In this document: in pieces, positions 1 through 6,302 of the stretch
Layout of the letters: each line of letters starts with the position of its first letter
Numbering within the stretch: the stretch's first letter is position 1
Assembly (NCBI GenBank): GCA_021803885.1
Contig: JAJZKY010000260.1
Coordinates: forward strand, 1-6,740
Direction: 5' to 3'
Source of the DNA: Planctomycetota bacterium
GTDB lineage: Bacteria; Planctomycetota; Phycisphaerae; WQYP01; JAJZKY01
Length of the DNA stretch: 6,740 bases
Position numbers and translations under genes: made by a program
Notes under the pieces: model-generated
What the model saw: only the letters and a program-made list of their open reading frames with translations
What the model was told of the DNA's origin: nothing
Databases searched by the model: none

Positions 1-24
1 ATTATTGAGCAATTGCATCGCCCC
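1..24. repeat. Left arm of a 24-base exact inverted repeat; probable chimeric end
   Basis: Bases 1-24 are the exact reverse complement of 1409-1432 within mrdA; the match stops at base 25. On the plus strand the bases before 21 read IIEQLHR, the same codons PBP2 uses in opposite orientation at residues 572-578. RodA homology ends here. The junction lies in a run of four Gs shared by both places. Confidence 0.85.
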
Positions 25-1055
25 ACCACCACAATGCGGCCAAAGGGATCGGCGGTGGAACTGGCAATTTCCAGACAGGCTCCGAAAAATACCACGTAAA
101 GAATCAGAATTCCCATCGCCCCCAGGAAGCCCCATTGCGTGGCGATCACCGCAAAAATAAAATCGTTGGCAGATTCCGGCAGCAAACCATTGCGAATCTG
201 GGCAGCGCCGCGCAACCCTTGGCCGGCAATCCCGCCGCTGCCTTCGGCAATTTCACTTTGTCGCTGCTGATACAAGTTGCCATGCAGTTCACCGGAAGTT
301 GGCTTACTTTCCACAAACATCGAAATAATGCGCTGCTTTTGATACGGCTTAAGCAGAGGGTAACATCCGGGCGCAACGGATAAGGCGATCAGCGCTATGG
401 CCACAAGGTGACGCAGCCTGGCTCCGGCGGCCACCAGCATAGCGTACAGCGCGAGCGGAAACAGCAGGGCCGTGCCCAGGTCGGATTCAATTAAAATCAG
501 CCCCATGGGCAGCAACATCAGCAGAAACGGGACCACCAGGCGCGAAAGCCCCTGAATATCCTTATGCAGCCGCAGGTACCATGCCACGGCCACGACAAAG
601 GCAATTTTGGCCAGTTCACTGGGCTGAAAGTTAATACCGCCCGGCAAGATGAACCAGCGGTGGCTGCCGTTGACCGCGGGTGCTTTAAGCACGATCACCA
701 GCAACACCAGCGTAAATCCGAAAAACACATAGGCAAAGCGTCCCATCTGTCTGTAGGCCGGAGCGATGGCGGCCAGCAACACCACCAGTCCGATGCCGAT
801 ATGAATTTCCTGTACCCGGGCCAAAGCCGGCGATGAAACCCGCACGGCAGCGAGGCTGATGGTGCATAACAGCAGGATGCTGCCCAGAAGAACCCAGGCG
901 ATACGGGTGCCCAGCAAACGTGGAAGCAGCCGATTCCAGAGTCGCAAAATGATGGAGGAGCCGTCATCCGTGCGACGGTGAATAACGCGAGCCGGACGCA
1001 AGGCGTCAGGATTGAGCGGCGTGGAGGAAGAATCGGTTTTGGGAGTATCCGTCAC
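1..1055 (-). CDS. rodA: Peptidoglycan glycosyltransferase RodA (SEDS family), C-terminus missing
   Basis: RodA is the SEDS-family membrane enzyme that polymerises lipid II into glycan strands in the elongasome, working with PBP2. The frame starts at a GTG that overlaps the mrdA stop (GTGA) and runs off the left edge. A basic, probably cytoplasmic tail of about 50 residues comes first, then hydrophobic helices. Family motifs in order are W134 before F143-QPSEL, ESDLGTA at 190-196, PYQKQRI at 237-243, GSGGIAGQGL at 272-281 and LPESANDFIFAVI at 292-304, where D298 matches the conserved essential aspartate. Deviations from the usual pattern are S191 (usually Pro, as in EPD or QPD), A296-N297 (usually His-Thr) and T306-Q307 (usually Glu-Glu). 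The recognisable protein ends at G345 (base 21). Codons after that come from sequence that copies mrdA in inverted orientation. Identity is firm; only the 3' end is unreliable. Confidence 0.93.
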   Translation of the reverse strand, partial: MTDTPKTDSSSTPLNPDALRPARVIHRRTDDGSSIILRLWNRLLPRLLGTRIAWVLLGSILLLCTISLAAVRVSSPALARVQEIHIGIGLVVLLAAIAPAYRQMGRFAYVFFGFTLVLLVIVLKAPAVNGSHRWFILPGGINFQPSELAKIAFVVAVAWYLRLHKDIQGLSRLVVPFLLMLLPMGLILIESDLGTALLFPLALYAMLVAAGARLRHLVAIALIALSVAPGCYPLLKPYQKQRIISMFVESKPTSGELHGNLYQQRQSEIAEGSGGIAGQGLRGAAQIRNGLLPESANDFIFAVIATQWGFLGAMGILILYVVFFGACLEIASSTADPFGRIVVVGRCNCSI

Positions 1056-3145
1056 GGTGTCGCCGCCTGCGGCAAATAGCCACGCTGTTGCATCAGTTGA
1101 ATGCAGGTTTTGACAATCGGGCCAGCCCGACGGCCGCCGTCGCCGCCCATTTCCACAATCGCCGCCAGAACGTACTTGGGGTTATCGGCCGGAGCGTATC
1201 CTACAAACCAGGCGTCGTCTCCCTTTTTGATACTCACTTTGCCGTTAATGTCAATGCGTTCCGCAGTCTGGGCGGTACCGGTTTTGCCCGCCACCGGCAG
1301 CCCCATACGCAACACCGGGGCTGTGCCGTTGGGACCATGCACCACCAGGTACATACCCTGGCGGACAAAACTTAAATCCGGCATGTTCAGGTGAAAAATA
1401 CGGGGCGGGGGGCGATGCAATTGCTCAATAATCTGCGGCTGCATCCACACGCCGCCACGTAGCATGTCAGTATACGCATTGGCCATCTGCAGCGGGGTTA
1501 CCGCCATCGGCCCCTGCCCAATGCCCATCATAATCGCCCAATCCGTTATGCGAAATTGGCTGCGATCCGGCTGCTCGGGAGGCAAATAGCCTGCGGTCTC
1601 CTCATGCAGGCCAAGGCCTGTGGCTGAACCTAGTCCAAAAGTACGGTACCCTGCGACGAGCCGTTGCAGCCCCAGCTTCATCCCCACCCGGTAAAAATAA
1701 GTATCGCAGGATTGCTCCAGGGCCTGCACCATATTGAGCGGACCGGGGGCCATCGGATACGTCCAGTTCCGGAAAATATTCGGATGACCGGGCAGCAAAT
1801 ACGCTCCGCAATTCATGATGGTATCGGGTTTAATGACACCTACCGTCGATGCATAAGAGGCCTCCAGTGGCTTGACGATGCTGCCCGGAGGATACGCGCT
1901 GCTGATAGCCCGGTTTATCAACGGAAGCTGCGCATCAGCAATCAACTTCGAAAATTCCTGGTGATAGCGATTCAGGTTGTACGTGGGCAGCGACAGCATC
2001 ACCAGCACTCGATTGGTACGCACCGACAGCACCACCACCGCCGCACGGTGCATGACGCCATGGAAGTACAGCAGATGCGACTGCGGATTGAGCATCAATT
2101 TTTGCAGGTGCTGCTGAAGTTTAATATCCAGTGTCAACCGCACCGTCTGGCCGGGAAGAGGGGGACGGTAATCCTGCGGTACTTGCTGGCCATTGAGCCG
2201 CACCAGTTCCACGCCACGGGTGGCTCTTAGCAGATTCTCGGCGGAGTATTCCACGCCAAATGCCCCCATCTGGTCTCCGGGCAGATAGCCCTTGAGCTTG
2301 CCGCGGGTGTCGCGCAGCGATCCGGGAACAAGCCGCGGGAGCACAAACGGATTTTTTCGTAATGCCGACGCTGTTACCTGGCGCATCGCTCCAATCACCT
2401 GGGCCGCTACGCTGTTAAACGGGTAGACCCGGTGCTGGCTGGGAACAACAACCAGGCCGGGATAGCGGCGGGCATGCTTTTGAAAATAAAATGCGACCTG
2501 ATCCGGAATATCCGGCACCACCGTATGGGCTTCATGGGCTTCCAGTAAATTCAGTCCCTGGGTCAACGCCAGATCCACATCTTGTTGCCGATCCGCAGGG
2601 GAAACATCGGCCCGCACATTTTTGTCATGGCCGTAACGCAGCGTCCAGATATCCTGACGTAAAAAAGCCATGCGCTCACGGATGGTATCAAAGGTTTCCA
2701 GCACTTTGGCCAGGGGCAGGTGGCAATGGCGGGCGATGGCCACGGGCAGATGCAGCAACTGGGCGGCGATTTTTTTTCGCGTGGCCGGCAAACGCGCGAT
2801 AATCTCTGCCCTCTTCAGATGATCCGCACGCAGTTCATCAATCGCCTGACGCGTAATCCACAGGTAATCACGATTCATCGCCTGATAGTCAACGGCAAGG
2901 TTGTTGCAGGGCTGCTCAACGGCCAGATAGCGGCCCTTGCGATCCACAATGGCCCCGCGAATTGAGGGAATTACCAGATGGCGATAACTGAAACTGCGGG
3001 CGAGATCTTTCCACATACGGGCCTGCACCACCTGAAGTTGATACAGGCGCACAACCAGAATCAAAGCAACCACCAAGGTTAACACAAATAGCAAAATAAG
3101 GCGGCGTTTCAACATCTCGGCGAGTACCTGCAAGAAACCACTCAC
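1052..3145 (-). CDS. mrdA: Penicillin-binding protein 2, elongasome transpeptidase (697 aa)
   Basis: PBP2 is the class B transpeptidase that cross-links new lateral-wall peptidoglycan and activates RodA. It is anchored in the inner membrane with its catalytic domain in the periplasm. One N-terminal helix is seen at about residues 14-34, then the dimerisation-domain motif RGAIVDRKG at 63-71 and GAFGVEYSAENLL at 294-306. The transpeptidase motifs are S422-I-V-K425 (nucleophile Ser422), S479-C-D481 (PBP2 proteins such as that of E. coli also have Asp here) and K621-TGT. A charged, mainly helical stretch at about 100-200 makes it longer than E. coli PBP2 (633 aa). The GTG at 3145 is the first start after an in-frame stop, but it has no good Shine-Dalgarno of its own. 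ATG at 3115 (residue 11) is an alternative. The 3' end overlaps rodA by four bases, so the two are probably coupled. Confidence 0.96.
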   Translation of the reverse strand: MSGFLQVLAEMLKRRLILLFVLTLVVALILVVRLYQLQVVQARMWKDLARSFSYRHLVIPSIRGAIVDRKGRYLAVEQPCNNLAVDYQAMNRDYLWITRQAIDELRADHLKRAEIIARLPATRKKIAAQLLHLPVAIARHCHLPLAKVLETFDTIRERMAFLRQDIWTLRYGHDKNVRADVSPADRQQDVDLALTQGLNLLEAHEAHTVVPDIPDQVAFYFQKHARRYPGLVVVPSQHRVYPFNSVAAQVIGAMRQVTASALRKNPFVLPRLVPGSLRDTRGKLKGYLPGDQMGAFGVEYSAENLLRATRGVELVRLNGQQVPQDYRPPLPGQTVRLTLDIKLQQHLQKLMLNPQSHLLYFHGVMHRAAVVVLSVRTNRVLVMLSLPTYNLNRYHQEFSKLIADAQLPLINRAISSAYPPGSIVKPLEASYASTVGVIKPDTIMNCGAYLLPGHPNIFRNWTYPMAPGPLNMVQALEQSCDTYFYRVGMKLGLQRLVAGYRTFGLGSATGLGLHEETAGYLPPEQPDRSQFRITDWAIMMGIGQGPMAVTPLQMANAYTDMLRGGVWMQPQIIEQLHRPPPRIFHLNMPDLSFVRQGMYLVVHGPNGTAPVLRMGLPVAGKTGTAQTAERIDINGKVSIKKGDDAWFVGYAPADNPKYVLAAIVEMGGDGGRRAGPIVKTCIQLMQQRGYLPQAATP
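1409..1432. repeat. Right arm of the 24-base inverted repeat, inside mrdA
   Basis: This arm fits the mrdA reading frame (PBP2 residues about 572-579), so it is the original. The copy at 1-24 is the displaced one. Confidence 0.85.
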
Positions 3146-3180
3146 GCCATTTTACCGTCCGGACGGTCTTTCAGGATCAT
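3142..3180 (-). other. 12-codon micro-ORF coupled to the mrdA start
   Basis: An ATG at 3180 is preceded by GGAG with five bases between (GGAG at 3189-3186). The frame encodes MILKDRPDGKMA and stops at a TGA that overlaps the mrdA GTG by GTGA. The GTG itself has no good ribosome-binding site, and a short palindrome sits where one would be. The micro-ORF could therefore deliver ribosomes to mrdA by termination-reinitiation. It may not make a functional peptide. Confidence 0.4.
3154..3167. repeat. Perfect 14-bp palindrome before mrdA
   Basis: ACCGTCCGGACGGT is its own reverse complement and lies in the mreD-mrdA gap, eight bases before the mrdA GTG. In RNA it could form a five-pair stem with a CCGG loop, occupying the place of a Shine-Dalgarno. 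In DNA it could be a protein site. No T-tract follows, so it is not a typical terminator. Confidence 0.6.
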
Positions 3181-3200
3181 ACCAACTCCACGCCGAGAGT

Positions 3201-3746
3201 TCATCGGCTGCGGTTGCGGCCATGATGCGATGGCCCGTCAAAACCGAGCATTGGACCGATCATAAACAATCCGCGGAAAACCCATGGTGCCAGAAGAGCC
3301 GTATAAATTGCGCTGGAAAAGGTTATGGCGATGGTGGCCGCATAACCGGATACTAATGTTGCAGGTTGATCCGCACTCCACAATCCCATCCGAATCAGAA
3401 CGTTTCGGCCCAACAGCACAAACACCACCGCCAGAAATACCAACACGGATTGACTGATGGGATTCTGCCGGAAGATATTCATGCGAATGCGGGTGATTCC
3501 ATAACCCGCCAGTGAAAGTAAAATGGTATTCATGCCCAGCAGCCCTATACCGGTTAGATCATACATAAACCCGCAGCAGCAGCAGGCCATCAGAGCATAG
3601 TCTTCCGCCGCGTAAAGCGCATAAAAGACAGCCAGCATGGGAATAAATTCAATGTGAAAATAGCCTGCCTCACTCCATTGTCCGATGTGGGCGACCTGCA
3701 GGGCCGTCGCCAGGTACAACAGGATGCCAAAGGTGATCCATCGCAT
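3201..3746 (-). CDS. mreD: Rod shape-determining protein MreD (divergent)
   Basis: MreD is a small inner-membrane subunit of the rod-shape (elongasome) complex. The 181-residue protein from the ATG at 3746 has about six hydrophobic segments (roughly 1-19, 32-46, 49-66, 68-84, 98-116 and 130-154) and a basic C-terminal tail. The MreD-like features are the start MRW followed at once by a helix, and the helix ending in GFMYDL at 59-64, then G-L-L-G-M-N, matching the family pattern of a helix ending in G-x-x-x-D-L followed by a Gly-rich turn. Four consecutive cysteines at 55-58 are unusual. Its place directly before mrdA and rodA supports the call more strongly than sequence alone. A TTG at 3788 would add 14 residues, but neither start has a clear Shine-Dalgarno. 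I prefer the ATG because it puts the first helix at the N-terminus, as usual in the family. The gap to mrdA is 55 bases. Confidence 0.8.
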   Translation of the reverse strand: MRWITFGILLYLATALQVAHIGQWSEAGYFHIEFIPMLAVFYALYAAEDYALMACCCCGFMYDLTGIGLLGMNTILLSLAGYGITRIRMNIFRQNPISQSVLVFLAVVFVLLGRNVLIRMGLWSADQPATLVSGYAATIAITFSSAIYTALLAPWVFRGLFMIGPMLGFDGPSHHGRNRSR

Positions 3747-3826
3747 ATATAGACAGTATCGCCTGTGAAGGCCGTTATGGAAAGTCAAAATCAGACTGCG
3801 GGCCGGCTGTCCGGATAATAACGGGC

Positions 3827-4291
3827 CTATTGCAGCCGAGCGACCAGATCCAATTCCACAGTGGCCCCCAGCGGCAGGGCATTAACACCCACTGCCGCCC
3901 GGGCATGGCGGCCCGCCTGACCGAAAATTTCCAGCAGAAGATTGCTGGCCCCGTCAGCTACGATGGATTGCCGGGTAAAATCATCGGCACATTGCACAAA
4001 TACGCCCAGTCGTACAATGCGGTCTACCTTGGACCATTCGCCGTTGCAGGCGCTGTGCAGTACCGCCAGAGCATTAAGCAAAGCGAGTTTAGCGGCTTCC
4101 TGGCCTTGCTCCACCGATACCACAGTCGGAATTTTCCCCGTGAACTGCAACTGGCCATCCTGAAAAGGCAGTTGCCCACTGATAAATACCAGGTGATCAG
4201 CCATGACATAAGGTACGTATGCGGCCACCGGATTGGGCGCAGCAGGCAGGGTAATTCCCAAACGTTTCAGATTGGCTTCAATTGCAGACAT
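3827..4291 (-). CDS. RidA/YjgF/UK114 family protein (about 154 aa)
   Basis: RidA-family proteins are small cytosolic trimers. Well-studied members hydrolyse reactive enamine or imine intermediates released by PLP enzymes. This one resembles the longer subgroup that has an N-terminal extension (LKRLGITLPAAPNPVAAYVP) before the family core. The core shows HLVFISGQLP, the EQGQEAAKLALLNALA helix, and the C-terminal block GRHARAAVGVNALPLGATVEL. The arginine of HAR aligns with the substrate-carboxylate-binding Arg105 of E. coli RidA. In-frame translation could start at a TTG at 4309, but the ATG at 4291 has a strong Shine-Dalgarno at the right distance and gives the normal length. Its place just upstream of mreD suggests co-transcription. 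A functional link to wall synthesis is only inference. The substrate of this subgroup is not known to me. Confidence 0.93.
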   Translation of the reverse strand: MSAIEANLKRLGITLPAAPNPVAAYVPYVMADHLVFISGQLPFQDGQLQFTGKIPTVVSVEQGQEAAKLALLNALAVLHSACNGEWSKVDRIVRLGVFVQCADDFTRQSIVADGASNLLLEIFGQAGRHARAAVGVNALPLGATVELDLVARLQ

Positions 4292-4298
4292 TTTTGAA

Positions 4299-4303
4299 CT
4301 CCT
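4299..4303 (-). promoter_or_regulatory. Shine-Dalgarno of the RidA-family gene
   Basis: AGGAG sits seven bases before the ATG at 4291. It decides the start in favour of this ATG over the in-frame TTG at 4309, which lies upstream of the Shine-Dalgarno. It is one of the clearest ribosome-binding sites in the window. Confidence 0.85.
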
Positions 4304-4358
4304 GACCAAAAGAGAACACTATCGCGAGGTACCAGATGACCCCTGGGCCGGCGACGGA

Positions 4359-5267
4359 TTAAATACAACCATCCCGTGATAGCTCGATATCCGCCGGGCA
4401 GTTTTTTCGTTCCCCTTCCACCAACCTCCCCAGCACCAGCAGACTGAATTGCCACATCACCCAGACCTCCACCCCAAAGCCGGCAAAACCGATCAAGCCC
4501 GGCACGGGCATTTGAAAATAGCGGATGTACTGCCAGTTTCCCAGAAAAGGCAGATGATACGTCCATTTGGCAATCGCCCAGTAATTCCAGAATTCCCACA
4601 GCAACCCGCACCAAAGGCCGCCGAGCATCAAGGAAAAAGTGCGACCCCAGCGACCCTGCCGCCAGTCCCCGATCATGCTGGGCCGTCCACACCAGAAGTT
4701 GATCGGATCCAGCAGAAAAATCGCACTGACCCAGATGGCCAGATTGGCGATGGCACTGTGAAAAACAAACGGCCATAAAAAAAGAGCAGCCCCCAACACG
4801 AACGTGGCAATCTGCACCGGTCGTCCAAGGCGTACCCCCTGGCTGCTGATGCGAGCCAGGCCCATACGCATAAAAACCTCTGCGGTTAAAAACATGCCCG
4901 GTGCGATCGCGGCAAAGGCCAGCAAGTAGCCAAATCCACGGTCCCACGCATTGGCAGGCATGCCCTGATAGTTCCACGCATGCAGGCCGGTTGCCGGATC
5001 GCGCATAAAATAAAAGTTCAGCCAGTCGAAGTAACACCACGCCGGAACGGACCACAGCCAGCATACCCAAAAGCGATTGGCAAACCGCCGCAACCACGAA
5101 TGCCCGTCGAGGCGTGCCAGCAGCCCCAACAACACCATCAGGTACGCGCTCCAGGCCCATGGGGTGATATGAATGCGCACCTGCGTGCCGATCGATGCGG
5201 CCCGACCGGCGGGAAGCAGGCCGCCGACGGACGCAAATAATATGACCTCCAAAAGCCCAATCAGCAC
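4359..5267 (-). CDS. Tryptophan-rich polytopic membrane protein of unknown function (about 302 aa)
   Basis: I do not recognise a named family. About eight hydrophobic segments are visible (roughly 2-20, 38-51, 65-84, 109-129, 151-169, 172-186, 208-231 and 255-279), so it should be an inner-membrane protein. It is rich in Trp, Phe and Tyr near helix ends. The most motif-like stretches are W220s LLWEFWNYW, KWTYHLPF at 234-241 and FQMPVPGLIGFAGFGVE at 251-267. A similar W-N-aromatic...W-x-Y...P pattern at about 78-104 hints at an internal repeat. The GTG at 5267 is the first conventional start in this frame, but it cuts into a hydrophobic run and has no Shine-Dalgarno. The frame stays open back to a stop near 5347, reading a basic stretch followed by LLFAGLVLIG, which would make a more natural N-terminus. 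A 31-codon frame overlaps the GTG. Another long frame on the same strand (4267-5160) is rejected as a shadow. Confidence 0.82.
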   Translation of the reverse strand: MLIGLLEVILFASVGGLLPAGRAASIGTQVRIHITPWAWSAYLMVLLGLLARLDGHSWLRRFANRFWVCWLWSVPAWCYFDWLNFYFMRDPATGLHAWNYQGMPANAWDRGFGYLLAFAAIAPGMFLTAEVFMRMGLARISSQGVRLGRPVQIATFVLGAALFLWPFVFHSAIANLAIWVSAIFLLDPINFWCGRPSMIGDWRQGRWGRTFSLMLGGLWCGLLWEFWNYWAIAKWTYHLPFLGNWQYIRYFQMPVPGLIGFAGFGVEVWVMWQFSLLVLGRLVEGERKNCPADIELSRDGCI

Positions 5268-5356
5268 CAGGCCGGCGAAAAGTAAACCGGTGCCGGGGCG
5301 GCCCGTGGGATGGCGCTTAGACTGGCGGCGAGCTGGATAGATGATGAATCATTCAT
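5261..5356 (-). other. 31-codon leader frame overlapping the membrane protein start
   Basis: This frame begins with ATG AAT GAT eight bases after the TATAAT and ends in a TGA that overlaps the GTG at 5267 (GTGCTGA). Its product starts MNDSSSIQLAASLSAIP and continues rich in Ala and Pro. It may be a leader peptide whose termination feeds reinitiation at the GTG. Alternatively it may be the true N-terminus of the membrane protein, put out of frame by an indel. The overlapping downstream frame reads a basic stretch and helix that look like real protein, which favours the second view slightly. Confidence 0.35.
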
Positions 5357-5363
5357 ACTGGGG

Positions 5364-5393
5364 ATTATACGCACCGGATCGTGATTCCGGCAG
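5364..5393 (-). promoter_or_regulatory. Candidate promoter upstream of the membrane protein gene
   Basis: A perfect TATAAT is at 5369-5364 on the minus strand. The best -35 candidate is CTGCCG at 5393-5388, 18 bases upstream, matching only three of six consensus positions. The expected transcription start falls at or next to the ATG at 5356, which would make the transcript leaderless. It sits in the 97-base gap after the DUF190 stop and could drive the membrane protein, the RidA-family gene and the mreD-mrdA-rodA block. The call rests on the -10 match and position; the -35 is weak. Confidence 0.5.
5374..5390. repeat. Dyad CCGGA-N7-TCCGG in the promoter spacer
   Basis: Five-base inverted arms at 5374-5378 and 5386-5390 are separated by seven bases. 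The dyad lies directly upstream of the TATAAT, between it and the -35 region, where a repressor or activator could bind. Short arms of this kind also arise by chance, so the operator role is inference. Confidence 0.4.
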
Positions 5394-5453
5394 TTGGGTG
5401 TCGCGTAACTGCGGTATGGCTAAACTTCCTGGCCGCATCTGTTCCACCGAACG

Positions 5454-6224
5454 CTATGTCGTTTGTTTTCTTCCCGCGTCTGCCGGATCGTGGAGGTATT
5501 TGTAAATATGGACGCCCTCCATGGTAATCATGCCTTCCTGCACCAGGCTATCTAGCGTGGGCAGAAAGTTTTTAATTTTTTCCCGGGAATCAACTATTTC
5601 AATGACGATAGGCAAATCCGTGGACAGCACCAGTACCTTGTTGGTGTGCAGCACGCTGTTGGCGCCAAAGCCCATGGAACCTTTCAGCACCGTTCCGCCA
5701 GCAAGACCCGCAGCCCGGGCCTTTTTAATAATCGCTTCAAAGAGCGGCTGGTTTTCCCATTGATCCGAGTCGCCGATGAATATACGCAGCAAAACGCCAT
5801 CATGATCAAGTCGCATGAGACCATCTCCTCTTAAATCAGGCAGTGTGCTTAACGGTTCAACCGGCTCAGGCAGATGGCTTTCCTGCGATCCGCCTCTTTT
5901 GCGATACATCATCACCGAAGCCCGCTCCAGGGTGGCCAAACCGGTTTTCAACTGTTGAGGGAGCACTTGCCGGGCAAAATCCGTAATTTTTTCCGCGGCA
6001 TCAACCAGTTCCACAATCACCGGCGAGGCACTGGTCAGACGGTAGTCCGATGGCATCAACATGCCACGGGAACTAAAGCCCATGATGCCACGCAACACCG
6101 TTGCGCCGGCAAGCTTTTGCCGGCCGGCGGCCTGAACCAGCCGCTCGTACACGGGGCTGAAATGATAAAGATCGGAACTGCGCAGGTAAACCCGCAGTAA
6201 AATCTTTTCGCCTATCATCGCCAT
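5454..6224 (-). CDS. Tandem DUF190 protein, probable partner of CrcB (256 aa)
   Basis: This protein has two copies of the DUF190 domain, a small GlnB-like alpha/beta fold often encoded next to crcB and presumed to help or regulate fluoride export. Domain 1 spans about 5-108 and domain 2 about 142-243, joined by a Pro/Leu-rich linker. Each copy shows the family core: LAGATVLRGIMGF at 38-50 and LAGGTVLKGSMGF at 174-186, then a strand with Pro, the VD-x-x-E-K-I motif (74-80 and 211-217), and an aromatic near the end (Y107, Y241/Y243). Most DUF190 proteins have one domain of about 110 residues, so this is a duplication or fusion. The ATG at 6224 is preceded closely by AAAGGAAA. The ATG two codons later (6218) has better spacing from that GGA and may be used instead. 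It lies 78 bases after crcB with no clear terminator between, so co-transcription is likely. Confidence 0.93.
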   Translation of the reverse strand: MAMIGEKILLRVYLRSSDLYHFSPVYERLVQAAGRQKLAGATVLRGIMGFSSRGMLMPSDYRLTSASPVIVELVDAAEKITDFARQVLPQQLKTGLATLERASVMMYRKRGGSQESHLPEPVEPLSTLPDLRGDGLMRLDHDGVLLRIFIGDSDQWENQPLFEAIIKKARAAGLAGGTVLKGSMGFGANSVLHTNKVLVLSTDLPIVIEIVDSREKIKNFLPTLDSLVQEGMITMEGVHIYKYLHDPADAGRKQTT

Positions 6225-6302
6225 TTTCCTTTTTTGGTCGGCCCAAAATCAATGCCTGCTCCCACCTTTGCGCTTGGGTGTGGCCGGCTCTCTCTCCCGG
6301 CT

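Noticed and set aside
1664..2230. 188-codon plus-strand frame opposite mrdA
   Set aside because: It lies fully antisense to the PBP2 catalytic domain, is rich in His, Gln and Arg as expected of a shadow frame, and shows no domain.
2770..2777. Run of eight A (coding strand) in mrdA as a frameshift or slippage site
   Set aside because: The PBP2 frame continues intact through it and no alternative product frame of interest follows.
3783..3788. TTGACT as a -35 box for mreD
   Set aside because: The nearest -10-like hexamer (GATACT) is 22 bases away, too far for a normal promoter.
3830..4297. 155-codon plus-strand frame opposite the RidA-family gene
   Set aside because: It mirrors the RidA-family gene almost end to end and has no recognisable features.
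4267..5160. 297-codon frame on the minus strand overlapping the membrane protein gene
   Set aside because: Its translation is Gly/Arg/Cys-rich without membrane or family motifs and runs into the RidA-family start; the 4359-5267 frame has coherent helices and motif-like repeats.
6225..6302. Terminator between crcB and the DUF190 gene
   Set aside because: Only a weak GCCGG/CCGGC stem with a nine-base loop and no T-tract; the two genes look co-transcribed.
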